A DNA stretch of 64,000 nucleotides from Gnetum montanum (lineage: Eukaryota; Streptophyta; Gnetopsida; Gnetales; Gnetaceae). Position numbers and translations under genes: made by a program. The DNA is taken from positions 198,044 to 262,043 of the forward strand of contig MNCI01035299.1 in assembly GCA_015680685.1 (NCBI GenBank), read 5' to 3'. Each line of letters begins with the position of its first letter. Positions within the stretch are counted from its first letter, which is position 1. Below the pieces are notes generated by a model. That model was not told where the DNA came from. It worked only from the letters and a program-made list of their open reading frames with translations, and searched no databases. This document shows positions 1 to 13,019 of this stretch, piece by piece.

Positions 1-429
1 CAAGTCCCCTTGATGTCACACCCAGCCATTCCTTCTTAGTCCATCATTCTTCACTCTGGGCATAATGAGCATAAAATTACTTTAAGTTTTAATGATGTCA
101 AGAGTATCATCATTCCCAAAGTAGAACTTCTTATTAATAGAATGGGTGGGTGGATGTTGTGGGCTCACTATTCAAATAATTAATTACCTGTGACTTGGTA
201 ACATAGAACAACACCTCAACCAATGAGTCACATGAGTATTTTATTTATCGATGAGATTACCCTCAAAAAGATAAAACAATAAACAAAAAGATAAAAATGA
301 AAAAGTGAAAGATGAAAAATTAGAAATTGAAAAATCAGAAGACAACAACTTGAAAATAAAGAACCAGAAAACAAAGCAAAAATTGTAAAATTGAAGCAAA
401 GGAAAATCATTTATGAATTCTGCTTACTA

Positions 430-2472
430 TAATGGAGGAGATCCCCCATAACTAAACTTTTGGGCATGGCTAGAATTAATAAATGGAAAATGCGGATCTA
501 TGCATGTTGGAAATATTGGAGTCTGGTGATATCCAAACCATTCGATGTCTTTTGATGTGGTGGCTAGAATGTACCCAAATTTGGATTCACACACTTGATT
601 AAAGTAGGCATAGTGGGACAAATTATAAGATGTAGTCATGTGATAAGAAGTTGACCCACTATGGCACCTGTGACTATAAGTTGGTATGCAAGGATCAATA
701 TGTCTCCATACCTAGTTATATTCATTGGGCCACATGGTTGTTGGAGTGGTTATTGATGGCAATGATAAGGTAATAGGAGGCATTAAGTTTGAGGAGGGAG
801 ATGCATCAAAACATTGGATGTGTGCTAAATTGGTGGATGCAATATTTTCAGAACCATGCTGTCTGTTCCTACGATCATGCCTAAAGAAAGGACACTTTTG
901 GTGCTATGGAGGACTTTCATTGCTATTGATAGTAGTAGCACAAGTAACGTTTGTGGGTCAGTGCCATGTTGCAAAACCTTTTAGCACAGCTAGTGGTGAT
1001 GTAGAAGGAGGTGAATGATGAGAATATTAAGGTTGAGGAGGAGCGTAAGGTACATGAGTTGGTGGTCTTGTTGGAGAGGACTTGGGTGGATAGTACTCGG
1101 GAGAATGATAATGATGAGGTGAAGTAGAGGATGTTGATCTGATTGGAGAAATAGGGTGTTGAACATAATGAATGTTTGGCGTTGGGACATACAAAGGATA
1201 TGGTCGATTTGGCGGTGGCCTCCCTCATGATTGGGGTTTTCACTAGTGTAGTTGAATATGGTATTTCGATATAAAGTCTAGATGTAGCATTCCTCCCCAA
1301 TGCTCATGTAAATGTGACATGATTAGACATTGGCCTTTGGGATGATCGTATAGGCAAACGTCACATTGATACGGGTGATATGTAGTTGAGCTCTTATCCT
1401 TATTTTCTTCAACCCTTCCTTCCAATTATCTAGTGGTGTCCTATCCTGCTACTCAATTTGGCATGGTTTCACCTCTAATAATGTTGGTATATTCTCCACA
1501 TTTTTCATGTACCCATTCCATCATTTTATTGATCTTTGCCTCAATTTCATCTAGTGATTGTAGTATTGGCAAGGATAGAAATGGTTTCACCTCCTCAAGG
1601 TGAGTTGATTTCTCCTCTTTATGATCATGGACCTTTGCTATTTTAAGATTTTGGTCCTATTAAAATCTTTCAACACCCTCCCATTTAGCTATTTCTCCTT
1701 CTTCTTTTAGTACCTGCTTAATAAGCTCTTGGAATTGGTGGGTTCATAACTCATATAGTTGACTGAGGGCATACATCCCTAAGGTCTCCTTTGTTTCATT
1801 ACAGAGCCCATCTATGATGTGATACATTAGCCTTTCCTTGGAGAACCCATGACCTATGCAATTGGCTAACAATGAATAGTATCTTTCTAAGGCCATGTCC
1901 AAGGGTTCATGTTGCCCATATTTCCACTCTTGGATTTGTCTCCTCAAGGTTGACACTGTTGCATAAGTTTGATATCTTTCAATGAAGAGTTCTACCATTG
2001 TTGGCCAACGTCAAATTGATTTTGGTTTTAAGGACCTATACCATACTTTTGCTTGGCCAACGAGTGTCATAGGAAAGAGCTTGAGTTTTTTCCACCCATT
2101 ATCAATATTTTTTCATACATAGGTATCATAGAAGGCTTGTAAGTGATGTTGCAGGTCTAGATCATAACCTCCTAAAAACTTGAAAAAATTGTTTAAATCA
2201 AGCTTGGGTAGACAGCTTTCCTTACGATGCTTGCGGGATATTCGAACAACTTCTTGTATATGCATTACGCTCTTAGTGGCTAGTAGGGGTTCATTGTCAC
2301 TAGGTAGGTTATGAATTTGTGAGTTGGGATGATGTTGTTTTTGTTTATGTACATAGGAGACCCCTGCATAAGATGGAGTACTCCAAGCTTCATCTTCATC
2401 ATAAATTTTGTTTGTTCTTCAATGAATTACCTTACTAGTTGTTGCATTATCATAGTCTTGTGAGAGAGACAT
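430..2472 (-). pseudogene. gag remnant of element V
   Basis: The reading frame opens at an ATG at 2472 (MSLSQDY...) just inside the PBS. It continues with several stops through a retrotransposon-gag domain: KLFPMTL and AKVWYRSL-type segments near 2000-2100, then an ERYQTYATVSTLRRQI stretch near 1930-1980. A zinc-knuckle-like segment CDVCLYDHPKGQC lies near 1340-1375. This C-x2-C-x4-H-type motif is the one seen in the Athila-like gags here. The C-terminal part (923-1300) is low-complexity and rich in Ser, Tyr and Gln. Several stops mean it cannot make a full protein now. Confidence 0.75.
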
Positions 2473-2586
2473 TATTGTGACTTATGTGTGAATTAATTGA
2501 AATTAATTCCTTTTCTAAAAGATATATCGTTAATACTTTGTTACAGTGAACTGGTATGACATAGCTAATTTAAATAACTAGCACTG

Positions 2587-2604
2587 TCCCCAACAATGGT
2601 GCCA
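2587..2604 (-). other. Primer binding site of element V (tRNA-Asp type)
   Basis: The minus strand reads TGGCACCATTGTTGGGGA, one base from the LTR edge. It matches the common plant tRNA-Asp PBS except at positions explained by C-to-T or G-to-A change. It fixes the orientation of V and the inner edge of its 5' LTR. Confidence 0.8.
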
Positions 2605-2605
2605 A

Positions 2606-3460
2606 TGATGAGTGGCAAGGTACCCCTACACTCAATCATACAAATATGAGCATTCATGCATGAGCCAATTGAATTTCATAGATAGACTAGTTGTGGTGTT
2701 TAGATAGTTACACGTTGATTGTAGTTCACTGTCTTTCCACCTGGACTAGTATTTGCTTTGTCATGTATGGTTTAGTCTAGAGTGAGTTGTATGATATGAC
2801 TCCTAACACTAGGCTACTCCTAGAGACAATGGAAAATAATCTGTTTTAAGCTAATAGGCAATGAGAAGAAAAATATAAACTAGCCTAAGTGCAATGAGCA
2901 TCCGTCCTTAATCATCTATGCACATCTTGGACCTTGTGTACTACTTCTAGGATTTACCAAGTGTATGTTACTGAGCGCTCCTAAATATGCTATGGGTTAC
3001 CAAGTAGTTACACTTAAATGTTTGTAATTAAGTCATACTCATTTTGCATTTAACAACAAGAATAGTAAATTACGGTAAAGAAATATTAATTAAGAAAACA
3101 ATAAATAACAATGACAATTAAGCAATTAGAACTAAGTGAATCCTGCAATGATGGAGTAATCTCGATCTTTATTGCTAATCATGTGCATGTCCAAGTATGT
3201 CACACTCAAATAAAGGTTCTATACAATTACGATCATCACACTGCGAGCATGCACTGGGAAAAGAATTGAAATTACTGAAACTGATAAAAAGACTCTACAC
3301 TTATACTTAACTACTCCCTTTTCTTGTGTGTCCAAATGTGTATTTATAGGCTTACACAGGAATCATGATATCATGTATCCGATGTCATTATCTAGGTCAT
3401 GATATTGCACACCTAATATCGAGGATATGATATCAGGGCCTAGCAAATCATGATTCATCA
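2606..3460 (-). repeat. 5' LTR of element V
   Basis: The repeat starts TGATGAGTGG right after the PBS and ends GATTCATCA, giving TG...CA ends. It is about 855 bp. It is related to the Z LTR at 22587-23538, with shared phrases such as the cattle of ACTAGT/TTTAGTC segments near 2745-2775 and 22728-22755. Confidence 0.75.
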
Positions 3461-3959
3461 ATGACTATGTTAAAGTTTGATTCATAAGCTAATTTTGTTT
3501 TATGCTAGTCAAAATTGAAGTTATATATGATGTTTCTAATTGAATTTCTTGTAATGTAACCTTGATGTTGACTAATGATCTTTTTAAATATTAAGCCATA
3601 AATTTTCTTAGGTGCAAACACTCTAAAGAGGTTAGGCTTTTGCTCATCTACTACCACTCTTAGGACCTTGACTTTGTGGGATGAGCATTAAGCATATTGA
3701 TGATGATCTTTTAAAGCCTAGTTTTGCTACTTTGTTAATCCTTGTTAACCATGTTTAAATTTTGACTTTTTAAATTTTATAGATTTTGAAGTTATCCATG
3801 TACCAAATGCAAGCATTCCTCCCTTGAAGGATATTGTTTTTCACCTCATATTCAACTATTGCAATTGAAGTCCATATAATTTCAACCCATTGCTCTTAGT
3901 TTCCTTGATGTTGCTTCACTCTTCATACCACATTAGAGTAAAAGAAAAGCCTCCTATAT
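3461..3959. other. AT-rich flank without recognisable gene
   Basis: This sequence follows the V 5' LTR. I see no open frame of note, no tRNA or rRNA and no similarity to the other elements here. It may be old host intergenic DNA or an element too decayed to place. Confidence 0.4.
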
Positions 3960-4345
3960 GTTATATGGATATTTTCAGGTTGGAATTCCATCATGTTCAC
4001 CCAACACCTTACCATTCATTAAAAAAATAATAATACTAAAGTTAAGGTGATAAGATTGAGTTCTTTTTAAGAAGAAACTTGAGGTAAGGAAACTCAAGGT
4101 GGATACAACCTTTATGCACATAGTAAAGTAGATGTAATTTAAAAAAAATTAAACTAAAATAAAAAATTCAAAAATATCCTAAAAAGGTTTAAATGAAAAT
4201 AAAATATTTAAAAATATCCTAAATGCTCTTTCAACCTTCACATGCAATTAGCATCTTCACATTTTTTTTAAAGATTGTAGCATTGAGTCACTAAGTCATT
4301 AACATATTGATTAAAAATTTTATGTTTAGATTACTTATGTGACAA
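3960..4345 (+). repeat. SINE-like dispersed repeat, copy 1
   Basis: This resembles 20946-21310. Both have a GGTTGGAATTCCA / GGGTTTGAATTCCA B-box-like segment followed by CATG(T/C)TCA, an ACCATTC(A/T)TTAAA run with AATAATAAT, and a shared end with the phrase CAATTAGCATCTTCACATTT. The middles differ in length. A tRNA-headed SINE is the simplest reading. The A box is eroded in this copy. Confidence 0.5.
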
Positions 4346-5109
4346 CCTAATTAACACTCATAGTAATTTGTTTCATGAGTCATCAACCAAATTTGTAGAT
4401 TAAAGTATTACCTACTAGTAGGGGTCATTGCCAATATAAATTGTTCCTCTATGGGCAAAGTGCTTTTCAGTAGCAAATCCTCTGACTCATGACTTTAACA
4501 AAGTCTACCTTAACTCTTCATTGATTTATTCTTTGCTATTTAAAACTTTGAAGCTCATTTTCCAAAGACCTTAGTACTTTGAAGAATCTTTATAATTTAT
4601 TCATCTCCTCTGAAAGGGTATTTTAGGGTCATTATTGAAAGGAATGACAAAATGTTAGTCACAAACCATATATCTAGCATCATGGTTTGAAGTGTTTGTT
4701 TTATATATCATATCTTGATAGAATCTATTCAAAAAGAACCTAAAATTTCCTTCATCCATAGACCTTAATAAAAATACTTTGCAAGTTATAAGAAATGAAT
4801 TGATCTTAACCACCACCACTCAAAAAAAAAAAAAGGCAAATCTTTCATTCATCCACATGTCATAATAAGCAGGTTTCATTTTAAGCATAGCGACTCTAAA
4901 CCAACCTAAAGTTTCACTTTTTCACAAACTCTTCTAAGATTCACATTAGTAAAAATGGATGAAAATGAGAATTAATGGATTTCTTTAAAAAGTGTAATGG
5001 CTAAATTACTTTAAGTGGACCCTTCCTTAACTCCAGACTTCACCAAATATCTTTCAATACTTTTTAACTAATCCACTCATTAACACCATGTAATGTGTTT
5101 TGGTAGTCA
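4346..5109. other. Unassigned AT-rich DNA
   Basis: No ORF, RNA gene or element edge is recognisable. A short poly(A) tract lies near 4821-4834. The left edge of duplication unit 1 follows at about 5110. Confidence 0.4.
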
Positions 5110-5703
5110 TCCATGGCATTTCATTGAAATTTTTTTGTTTCAAATATTAAATTGATTTAACACATCAAAGTTTTAACTTTTTTGATGTGCTCCATGCTCC
5201 TTGCTATTTATAATGCTCTATGGTATGAACAATTTTGTGAAAGAGTTTCATAGACCCCAAGGGTTCTCCTTATTTTAGTTTTGAGTTCATCTATGATATG
5301 GTATAACTGATCCTGCTAAGAGTATCCATGGCTTGGGCATTGGTACAACAAAGAGTAGTACCTAGTCATAGTTACATCCAAGGTCTTATGAGTGCCTTGC
5401 TTCCACCCTTGGATTTGCCTCCTCATATTGGACACTCTAGAGTCACTTAGTTCTTTTCATTCAATAGCTCAAGCATTATGGACCATCGGTGGATTGAATC
5501 TAGTTCCAACAATCTATACCAAATTTTAGCTTCTTCTCTTAGTGTCCTAGAAAAGAGCTTAAGCTTTTTCCACCTACTTTCAATACTTTGTAAGGTGAAG
5601 GCATCATGGAATGGTTGTAAATGACGTAGGGGATTAGAATTATAGCTTCCCTTAAACTTAGGAATGTTATTCATATTAAGCCATTTGATGTAGCTTTCCC
5701 TTT
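5110..5703 (-). pseudogene. X1 gag, downstream piece cut off by Y1
   Basis: On the minus strand this encodes part of a retrotransposon-gag domain: near 5600-5670 NNIPKFKGSYN, then KKLKLFSRTLREEAKIWYRLL. It is the continuation of X1 gag at 18792-19359, interrupted by Y1. An uninterrupted related gag at 28430-28460 in Z reads straight across the junction point. The piece ends abruptly at about 5110, as its duplicate does at 28991, so the rest of X is missing. Confidence 0.7.
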
Positions 5704-6560
5704 TGATGAGTAGCAGGAAATCCTTATGTCCAACCATAAGAATCACTAGTAATCACTAAGTGATCTAGTTGAATTCCATAAACTTTAGCTCTCTAAGTAT
5801 GCTAGGTCTAGGTAGTGAATCTAATGGACATAATCGTTGTCTTCTTAGTTTCACTTGTGAAGTGGAAAGGTATGGTTAAGTGTAACTGAGGCATATGATT
5901 TTTATTATTTTATAATTTTCCCTTAATTCACCTAAGTGCTTAAAATAAAATAATTAAATGTTTAATAAATCTAAAAACTAACTAATATCTTAACTAATCC
6001 TAACATAAGCATTCATTCCCAATTATCGTACACATCTTGAACCATGTTGCAATGTTACTAGGTTACTAAGCATTAAGCATTATTAGGATTATCAAATGTT
6101 AACATATGCTTGAAATGGTCATACTTATGTATTAATTAATTAATTGAATGCATTAAAGTAAATTGCTCAAATAATCAATGTATTTAAAGTAAACATTAAA
6201 CTAATTCCAAATGATGCAAGGTTTATGAACAAAGCTCATCTTGATTATCGTTCACATTGTGGTTCTTAGGTACATTAGTGCTGAATAAAGATTTGTAGAA
6301 TTCTCACTCCTATTGTAAGCACTTAGAAAATATTCTTGCTTTGGGACGAAAAAAATGTAAGATTTTGACTAGCAACAAATGAATGGATGACATAAATGTG
6401 ATTTGTGAGCATGTATTTATAGGCAAAACAAGACACTACATTGATGGGGTCATGTTAATGCATCAAACCACACATCAACATGACTATGTTAATGAGATCA
6501 TGTTGATGTGATTGCATCCACAGGATGCCGATGATGCACCTTGAGGAAGTCGCTTCATCA
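5704..6560 (-). repeat. 3' LTR of Y1
   Basis: Begins TGATGAGTAGC and ends CGCTTCATCA, 857 bp. It pairs with 17912-18786 at roughly 85% identity by eye in the first 250 bases. Just inside, the minus strand ends CATGG(A/G)...GTA before the LTR, a weak polypurine tract that is clearer in Z (CATGGGAGTA). Confidence 0.85.
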
Positions 6561-6779
6561 TACGTCCATGACTAAATGAAAACTTATCCTTGAGTGAACA
6601 AAAGAAGGAACAAGTTTCTTTAAAACATTTTTGGAATTTACAGGATTATTAACTAACTAACTAACACACAAACTAAATTAAACAAAGATTAAGTACCCCA
6701 AGTATATAGATTTACAAGTATTACAAAAAGTAGTGTTCATGATAACAAAATTGAACACCATGATAAAAACTGACAACAC

Positions 6780-9649
6780 AACTGCTCTAGTGGCCTTAAG
6801 ACAAGAAGAAAATCAAACAATTCCAAGTAGTAAAGGTTCCTAATGTTCTAAAGGATCTTCTCTTACCTCTAGTGCATGTGGCTATGGTGGTTGAGGCTAT
6901 GGTTGTGTCTATCTAGCTATAGTTGCACCTTCTAGTGGAAGACGGAAAGCACCCTTACACTTGGGATCATACATGTTCTATGTAACATCGCAAATGTGGG
7001 TTGCTATGGGAACATTCCAATGATAGGGAAATGTAGAAAACAACTCCTTAACATTGATAAACTAGGTAGTGAATTATTTGCATTCAATGTTGAATGTCCT
7101 GATTGCATTTCACAGCTCTTGGTAGTTATTCATTCTTTTGGCCAGGTTCTCCACTATTGATCTTGGATTTGCAAACTTTGCCTTGAGAACCATGAGTTTA
7201 GTGTTAGTTGTTTCCAACTTCTATTTTATTTCTTTGTGTTACTTGAACTCAGCCTCATACAAAAGATAGAAGTTGGCCACTTATTTCTCCAATTTTGACC
7301 TTGATCTTCTAGCGGTCAGCATTACTAGATTTTAGTAACGAAGGTTGGCAAGCTCCATGTACTCTATCATCTCCTTGATCTGTAGTTGTTTGAGGCAAAT
7401 TTTAGCTTTGTGATATTCATTCAGTACATCAAAGATGAACTACCATACATCACCTCCTTGTTGGAGCTGTTGGAGGGCCTCATTCACTTTTGCCTTCACC
7501 ATTTGGATATGTTTTCCATTTATCTCCTTTTGCAAGCCAACCTAGTCCATGTAATGATTCTTGATCCTTTTCAATTTAAGGATCTCCTTTTTCTAGGTAG
7601 TGATTTTAATTGCAAACTTTTGGAGAATGGTGCGCATCTCCTTTATCAAGAGATTTCAATTTTCTTTAGCTAATCTCTTTAATTTAGTATTAACCCTAGC
7701 AAGCTACTCCTATTATTATTAGATGAGTTATGCCATTTGATCCTTTTGCATCTCAACATTTCACCAGTGATGGTTTTTCTGGGTCAGCTTGATGTTCTCC
7801 TAGTGAACCTCTGATAAGTCCTTCTGAATGTTGTATACTGTGGAATCTACTAATGATTAATTAGAGATTGTCAACTCCTTCATGTACTAAGCCTCTTAAA
7901 GTTTTTCCTGAAGCTATTGAAAGTTTCATCTCATGCTATGTTTTAGCTAAGTATGATGGGATTAGGGAGGTGGGATTTCAATTTTGCAACCTTAGCAGAA
8001 AAACACTAATTTTAGTCTATGGCTACCTCAAGTTGGGCATTGGCAATAAGAACCTTACCCCTAGTCTTAAGCAGCTCTAACTAGTTTTCTGAAATGGTTT
8101 TTGAGATATCAAATATATTAAGAATCAATTTCCTAGTTCCTACTAGTTGGTCTAACAACTGCTCATGCTACGCTACACTAAATTATTCACTTCATGATCC
8201 TGTAAACACCTACACATCTTTGAGTGTAGCAACATTTGGGATAGATGCTGTAGGAGTGTTGAGTGCATTGGCCACTCTATCAATGACCATCTATGCTACT
8301 ATTTCTTGTCCTTGGTACTGAATCACTAGAATAGTTGCCCCATTGCCCTCTTCCAAGTGCATAAAAAATGTAGTGACATTCCCAAAGATTTTTGGAAATT
8401 GTTGCTATTGAGAGAGGGACACCATTACCTCTTAGGCACTAGGATTCAATCTTGTGGACACTTGCATTCTTTTAGTAGAAAATGTTAGTGTCAAACTCTT
8501 CATCTTGCTAATTGATCATGCCACCTCATTGAGATGACTCAATGTTATCCTATAAGAAAAGGATTTAGCACCATGTGTTCATGCTTGTTGCTACTATAGG
8601 AATTGCTCATGGAGATTGTGCATGCACTCAACTATAGCATGAGGCAACAAGGTCGACTGTTAATAAGTGGGCGGTGATGGTGGCTGCTCCTCTTGAAGCA
8701 CCTTAGTAGACACTTTATCCTTCATCATTTCTACTCAAGAAGCAGCAGGAGCATGTTTTATGGTATCATTAGAATAATGGGCTATTCCTCCCCTTCTGCA
8801 TAAATTTTAGATGAGACACGGAAAGGGGAGTGCCTTCCTCCCATGTTTGTTTTCTTTGAATTGCTTCTCTATCTCAATATAGATCATCTATGGGAAGTTG
8901 ATATGAAATTTCTTGCTTAGAGTGGGGTACACACGAGTAGAGAGAGGTATCACCTTGTTGGGCCTCACTATTGGATTAAGGTGGTAGGCCACCATTTTAA
9001 AATATGCATACTTTACGATTGTAAGTGCACCAAACTCCTTATGGTCAACTCCATAGCATTGTCAGACCCACTCCTTTTTGTCCTCTGGGTCTACTTCTGT
9101 TGAAATCTCTGCCAAGTTTGCCCTATTTTTTGGCAACCTAAGGATCTCAAAAATGGCCTTCATTCAGAATGATACAGAAATGTCCTTGATCTTCATAGTG
9201 GCATTTCCCTACCTATCATTCTAGAAAAGATATGTTTCTCCCATGTACCATTGTCTACTAGAAGTGAGAATGGGCCACATGGGAGAAGTCTAAAGTTAAG
9301 CTTTAATATTGTTTTAGGCAGAGTCCAAGAAAGATCCAAATTTTAGTTCAAGAAGAACTACTTTTTGAATCTCCCTGGATTTGATTTACCTCAAGCAGGC
9401 CTCCATATGAGTGACCTCAAGGTTTGGTCTTGGTTTGAGTGTCTCATCCTAGTGGGATTGCTCTATTTGATCTTCCAGAATCTGATGGATAGATTCCACT
9501 TTGGGGTCCTCCCAAAGAGGTCCCATTGCATGTATCTTGGTTACCTACTCTTGGGACAGCTTCACTTTCTAGCCTCTTCTAGTTCTAGACTACTTGTCCT
9601 TTAGTTGGGACAATCTTGCTTCCTGCCCATGCTTAGGTCTAGCATCCAT
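6780..9649 (-). pseudogene. Y1 additional ORF in env position (aORF)
   Basis: On the minus strand an ATG at 9649 starts MDARPKHGQEARLSQL. A frame that is recognisable but much interrupted runs to about 6800. The Y2 copy is better preserved: its middle part carries the PFPCLI(Y)KLCK-type segment. The C-terminal third (about 8300-7100) is rich in Leu, Lys, Glu and Gln and looks like a coiled coil. The PFPCLI..LC segment recalls the family often annotated as putative plant transposon protein (Pfam PF20167, from memory). I see no membrane segments that would support a true envelope protein. Function is unknown. Confidence 0.6.
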
Positions 9650-11640
9650 CTATAGTCACAACATGACTAAAGATTAGCATTTGATGCATAACTTAGAACT
9701 TTTAGGTACATTGTCTCTTATATTAGTGACACTTGGCCAAGTTGTGATCATGGAGGACTAATCATTTTAATATTATTTTAATATTAGTTTTAATCAGATG
9801 ACTACCAAAATTCATTAGAAAGTTCTAATGCTCTTTAATTAGTGATTTTAATATTATTTTATTGGTTAAACCTTTTGGGAGTTAGAAAATTTCTAAAAAA
9901 AATTCATCAGAAACCTAATGTTTGTGGCGTCTATGACATAGAGCTTACCTTTAGTAGCTACAGGTATGAAGAATGAGGTTAATCAGAAAAGTGTTGTGAA
10001 AGTTATTGGACAAAGCCAATGGCAAAAATTTTCAAAGTCTTGTGTCCTATTTATAGATTTTTATGGTTTCATCAATAGGATCTCATGTACAAGGTTTCAT
10101 TGTTGCAGTAGTCTACATTGATGGGATCCCACTAATGTGGCCAAAGGAAAAAATTCTTACTTAGAAAATATGAGGAAAATAAAGAGTTTGTGCATAAAAT
10201 TGAAGTTCATAGAGATCCAGAAAGGCAAAAAACATGAAGAAATGCTTGAAGAGGACTAGATAATTCACAAAAAGAAGATTTTATTAGGAGAATGATTGGA
10301 GAGAACTTAAAAAGCAATGCAAAACTGAACACAATTGACATGGAGCATGAATGGTTTGAATGCGAAAATGTCTAAGGGACAAGGAACTTAACTAGTCCAA
10401 CCAAGGAGTATGCAAGTGGATCCTCCCCATGGTAGGCTCATGCCCTTAATTCCCTTGCATGCCCTCAAACCAAGGAGTTCGTGGGCCCCATGGATGATTA
10501 ATGGTTATGGTAAGTTAAGGACTAAAACCCATAAGAAACTACCTACGAATTTTAACACATCAAACTAAGACAAACAATTAAACATGAAAAAGAACAATAA
10601 GGTGAGTGATGAGAAGCATAGGTGGATGAGGTGAAGAGTAGAATGGAGTCTCGTATCGTGGTTACATGAACTCTCTTGTGTATTTGTGGTTAATATGACC
10701 TAATAACATCCATCATTAGTCCAAATAAAGACCAATCAATTTTAGTGACTTAGCATTGACACTCCAAGATTGGTACACCCCCTCAAGGCACAAGAATATC
10801 CCCATAGATTAATCACCATTCCTAAAAGAGAAGAAAAGGTAAGCACGAAGTGAGATGGAGGTTAGTTAGAGGGGACCTTCAAGCATGGGTAACATGTCTT
10901 TTTGGTCCCATAACTAGTGCTTGTAGCTCATTATTTTGTCTAAGGGATTTGTTTTTAATTTCCATTATTGTGTTTTTTTTTTCTATTTTTGTTTTTTTTA
11001 TATGGGAACCACACCATGCAAAGAATTTTAACTTCCTGTTATTGATCAATAGAAAAATGGTGAGAAATCCATGAAAACACTGATGCACCCAATAGGGTAG
11101 CCAAGTATAAAGAATATCAAATCCCCTTGAAGTCACACCCTTGTCTATCCATTTAATCCTTCCCAAGTTTGGAAACTACCAAGGTCACAAATTTGTTAAA
11201 ATTTTCATTTAAGAAGGGACTGCATATTTCCAAAATAAGGGAACACCATAGAGTTTTGTGGATGGGTGGATGATGTGGACTCACTAATTATTATCATGAA
11301 AGAGAAACCATATCTTCGTTATTAATCCAAAAATTCAAAGATAGAATCTAGATATCAACAATCAAATAACATTATAGTACAAACCATCATCAATCAATAG
11401 TTATAGTTGCACTTTGTCATGGTGGTAATGAAGAAAAATAAAACAAAACATTAGAAAAGTAGTAGAAAAATCAAAATAAAATAAAGTAAAATATAGAATA
11501 AATTATAAAATATTTAAGAAAGACAAAAATGTACTAAAGATGGTGTAAAATAAAAACTATGAAAAATAGAAAAAATAAAAAATTGAGAAGCCAGTTTGAT
11601 TAATTAGCATGGATGGCCATCTCCTCCATGACTACATTAG
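9650..11640 (-). other. Y1 noncoding region between integrase and aORF
   Basis: About 2 kb without a coding frame I can defend. It holds two blocks conserved with Y2 and Z: a GTGGATCCTCCCC block at 10411-10460, and GGGTAACATGTCTTT at about 10887-10905. It also holds the block near 11105-11280 that is shared with the start of V. A short pyrimidine and T-rich stretch lies at 10965-10999. Confidence 0.6.
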
Positions 11641-11649
11641 AAGGAGGAG

Positions 11650-12990
11650 ATTTGAAAAATTAAGTGTGCATGTCCATCTGTTGAGGTGTTTTGATCACTG
11701 GCTCTCTTAGGCTCATGGAAAGGTTTTATTTGTTACATGTTGACCATTAGTTTCTTGTTTGGGCTTTTAGGTTTGTATATTAACATAACCTTAGAAGGAA
11801 AGGGTTTGTAGATAATATAAGGCCCCTCCCACAACATTTTGAACTTGGTTCTTTGCAATATGTGTGTGGGATTCTAGTAGAGGACACTATCTCTTGGTTG
11901 AAATTTTACTTTTCTTATTCTAAGGTCATGTTGTTACTTGTTGAATGCCTTATGTAACTTGTTAGATGATAAGGCTACCAATCAGTTCTTGTCTAGGAAG
12001 TTGAGGTTCATCAATCTTTCTTTTTGTGCTAGACTTAGGTCAAGGTCATGGTCACAAGTTTTTGATAGTGTATAGAGCTCTACTTGCATAGTTAAAGTTG
12101 GTAATTTTCTATATAGAAGCTCATAGGGAGAGTAGCCAATAGAAAGTTTCCATGTGGAGCCATATGTCCAAATGGCATTGTTTAGTTTTATGCTCCAATC
12201 CCTCCTATATTTACTAACAGTTTTGGTTAGTACTTTTGTGATTTCCATATTTGTAACCTTTGCTTAACCATTGGCTTTGGGGTGGTAAGGTGTTAATTTA
12301 TGTTCAACCCCCAAGCATTGCATGAGCTTTCAAAAGGTAATGCCTATAAAATGAGTACCATTATCAGAAATAAGTGCATGTGGTATCCCAAACCTATTTA
12401 CAACATTTTGTTGTATAAATTGAGTAACCGTAGAAGATGTGTCATCAGTGATGGATGCAACTTAAATTCATTTTGTACAATACTCAATAGTGACTATGAT
12501 ATATACCTTTCCATTTAACATGGATGTGATGGGATCCATGAAGTCAATGCCCTAGATGTCAAAGGGCTCCTATGGTTAAATCCATTACCAAGGTTCTTCC
12601 ATATGAGTAGTCATTCAACCATTGCATTAATAGTGTTTACAAGAGTAGAAAAAGTAGTGAGCATCCTTGAAAAGTATTGGCCAATAATATTATGCCATGA
12701 GGATCTTAATGCCCATGCATTTCCTAGCATAGTGGCACCCACAAGGGCCCTCATGAATATCTTGAAGAATGTGAAGTTGATCAACATCAAGAACACACCA
12801 ACAAACTAGGTCATTGGTGCACGTCTTATAAAGGTATCTATTAAGCTCTATGAAGCATTTTTCCTAGTTAAGAAACTATTATTTCTTCCTATTGTTCCAC
12901 TCCTGTGGAATCTCTTAAGTGAGAAGATAGGTGAGAATGTGATTGTACTAATTTCATTTAATGGGCATTTATTCAATTATAGCCTTGGTA
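11650..12990 (-). pseudogene. Y1 integrase remnant
   Basis: Minus-strand frames give a Ty3/gypsy integrase core: DFMDPITSMLNGK, then LISDNGTHF with the second catalytic Asp kept, then EVTN-like text mutated to AKVTN, followed by KYRRDWSIKLNNAIW and a GYSPYELLY motif near 12100-12140. Several stops split it. Its place, between RNase H and the noncoding region, is as expected for the element. Confidence 0.75.
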
Positions 12991-13019
12991 AAAAGGAGTT
13001 CATTAAGAAATTGATCTAA

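Larger units (their letters stand above)
1..3460 (-). mobile_element. Element V: 5' part of a gag-only Ty3/gypsy element
   Basis: Reading on the minus strand, the order is LTR (2606-3460), PBS (2587-2604), gag (2472 down to about 430) and then a noncoding block (1-420) that runs off the window. That last block matches the 3' region of elements Y and Z: the phrase around 1-30 recurs near 25764 and 11105, and the GGGTGGATG phrase near 145 recurs near 25910 and 11260. No protease, RT or integrase lies between gag and this block, and Z at 25764-28985 has the same arrangement. I infer a non-autonomous family that lacks pol. The distal LTR is outside the window. Confidence 0.75.

Noticed and set aside
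723-1018. Plus-strand 97-codon frame near the left end
   Set aside because: It overlaps the minus-strand V gag tail and its peptide matches no known family. Likely chance.
7386-8321. Plus-strand open frames in the Y1 aORF region
   Set aside because: They are shadows of the minus-strand aORF, whose Y2 counterpart shows the recognisable domain on the minus strand.
6780-9649. Retroviral-type envelope gene in Y1
   Set aside because: Position alone suggests env. No signal peptide, membrane anchor or cleavage site is visible, and the Y2 copy has a plant transposon-protein-like segment instead.
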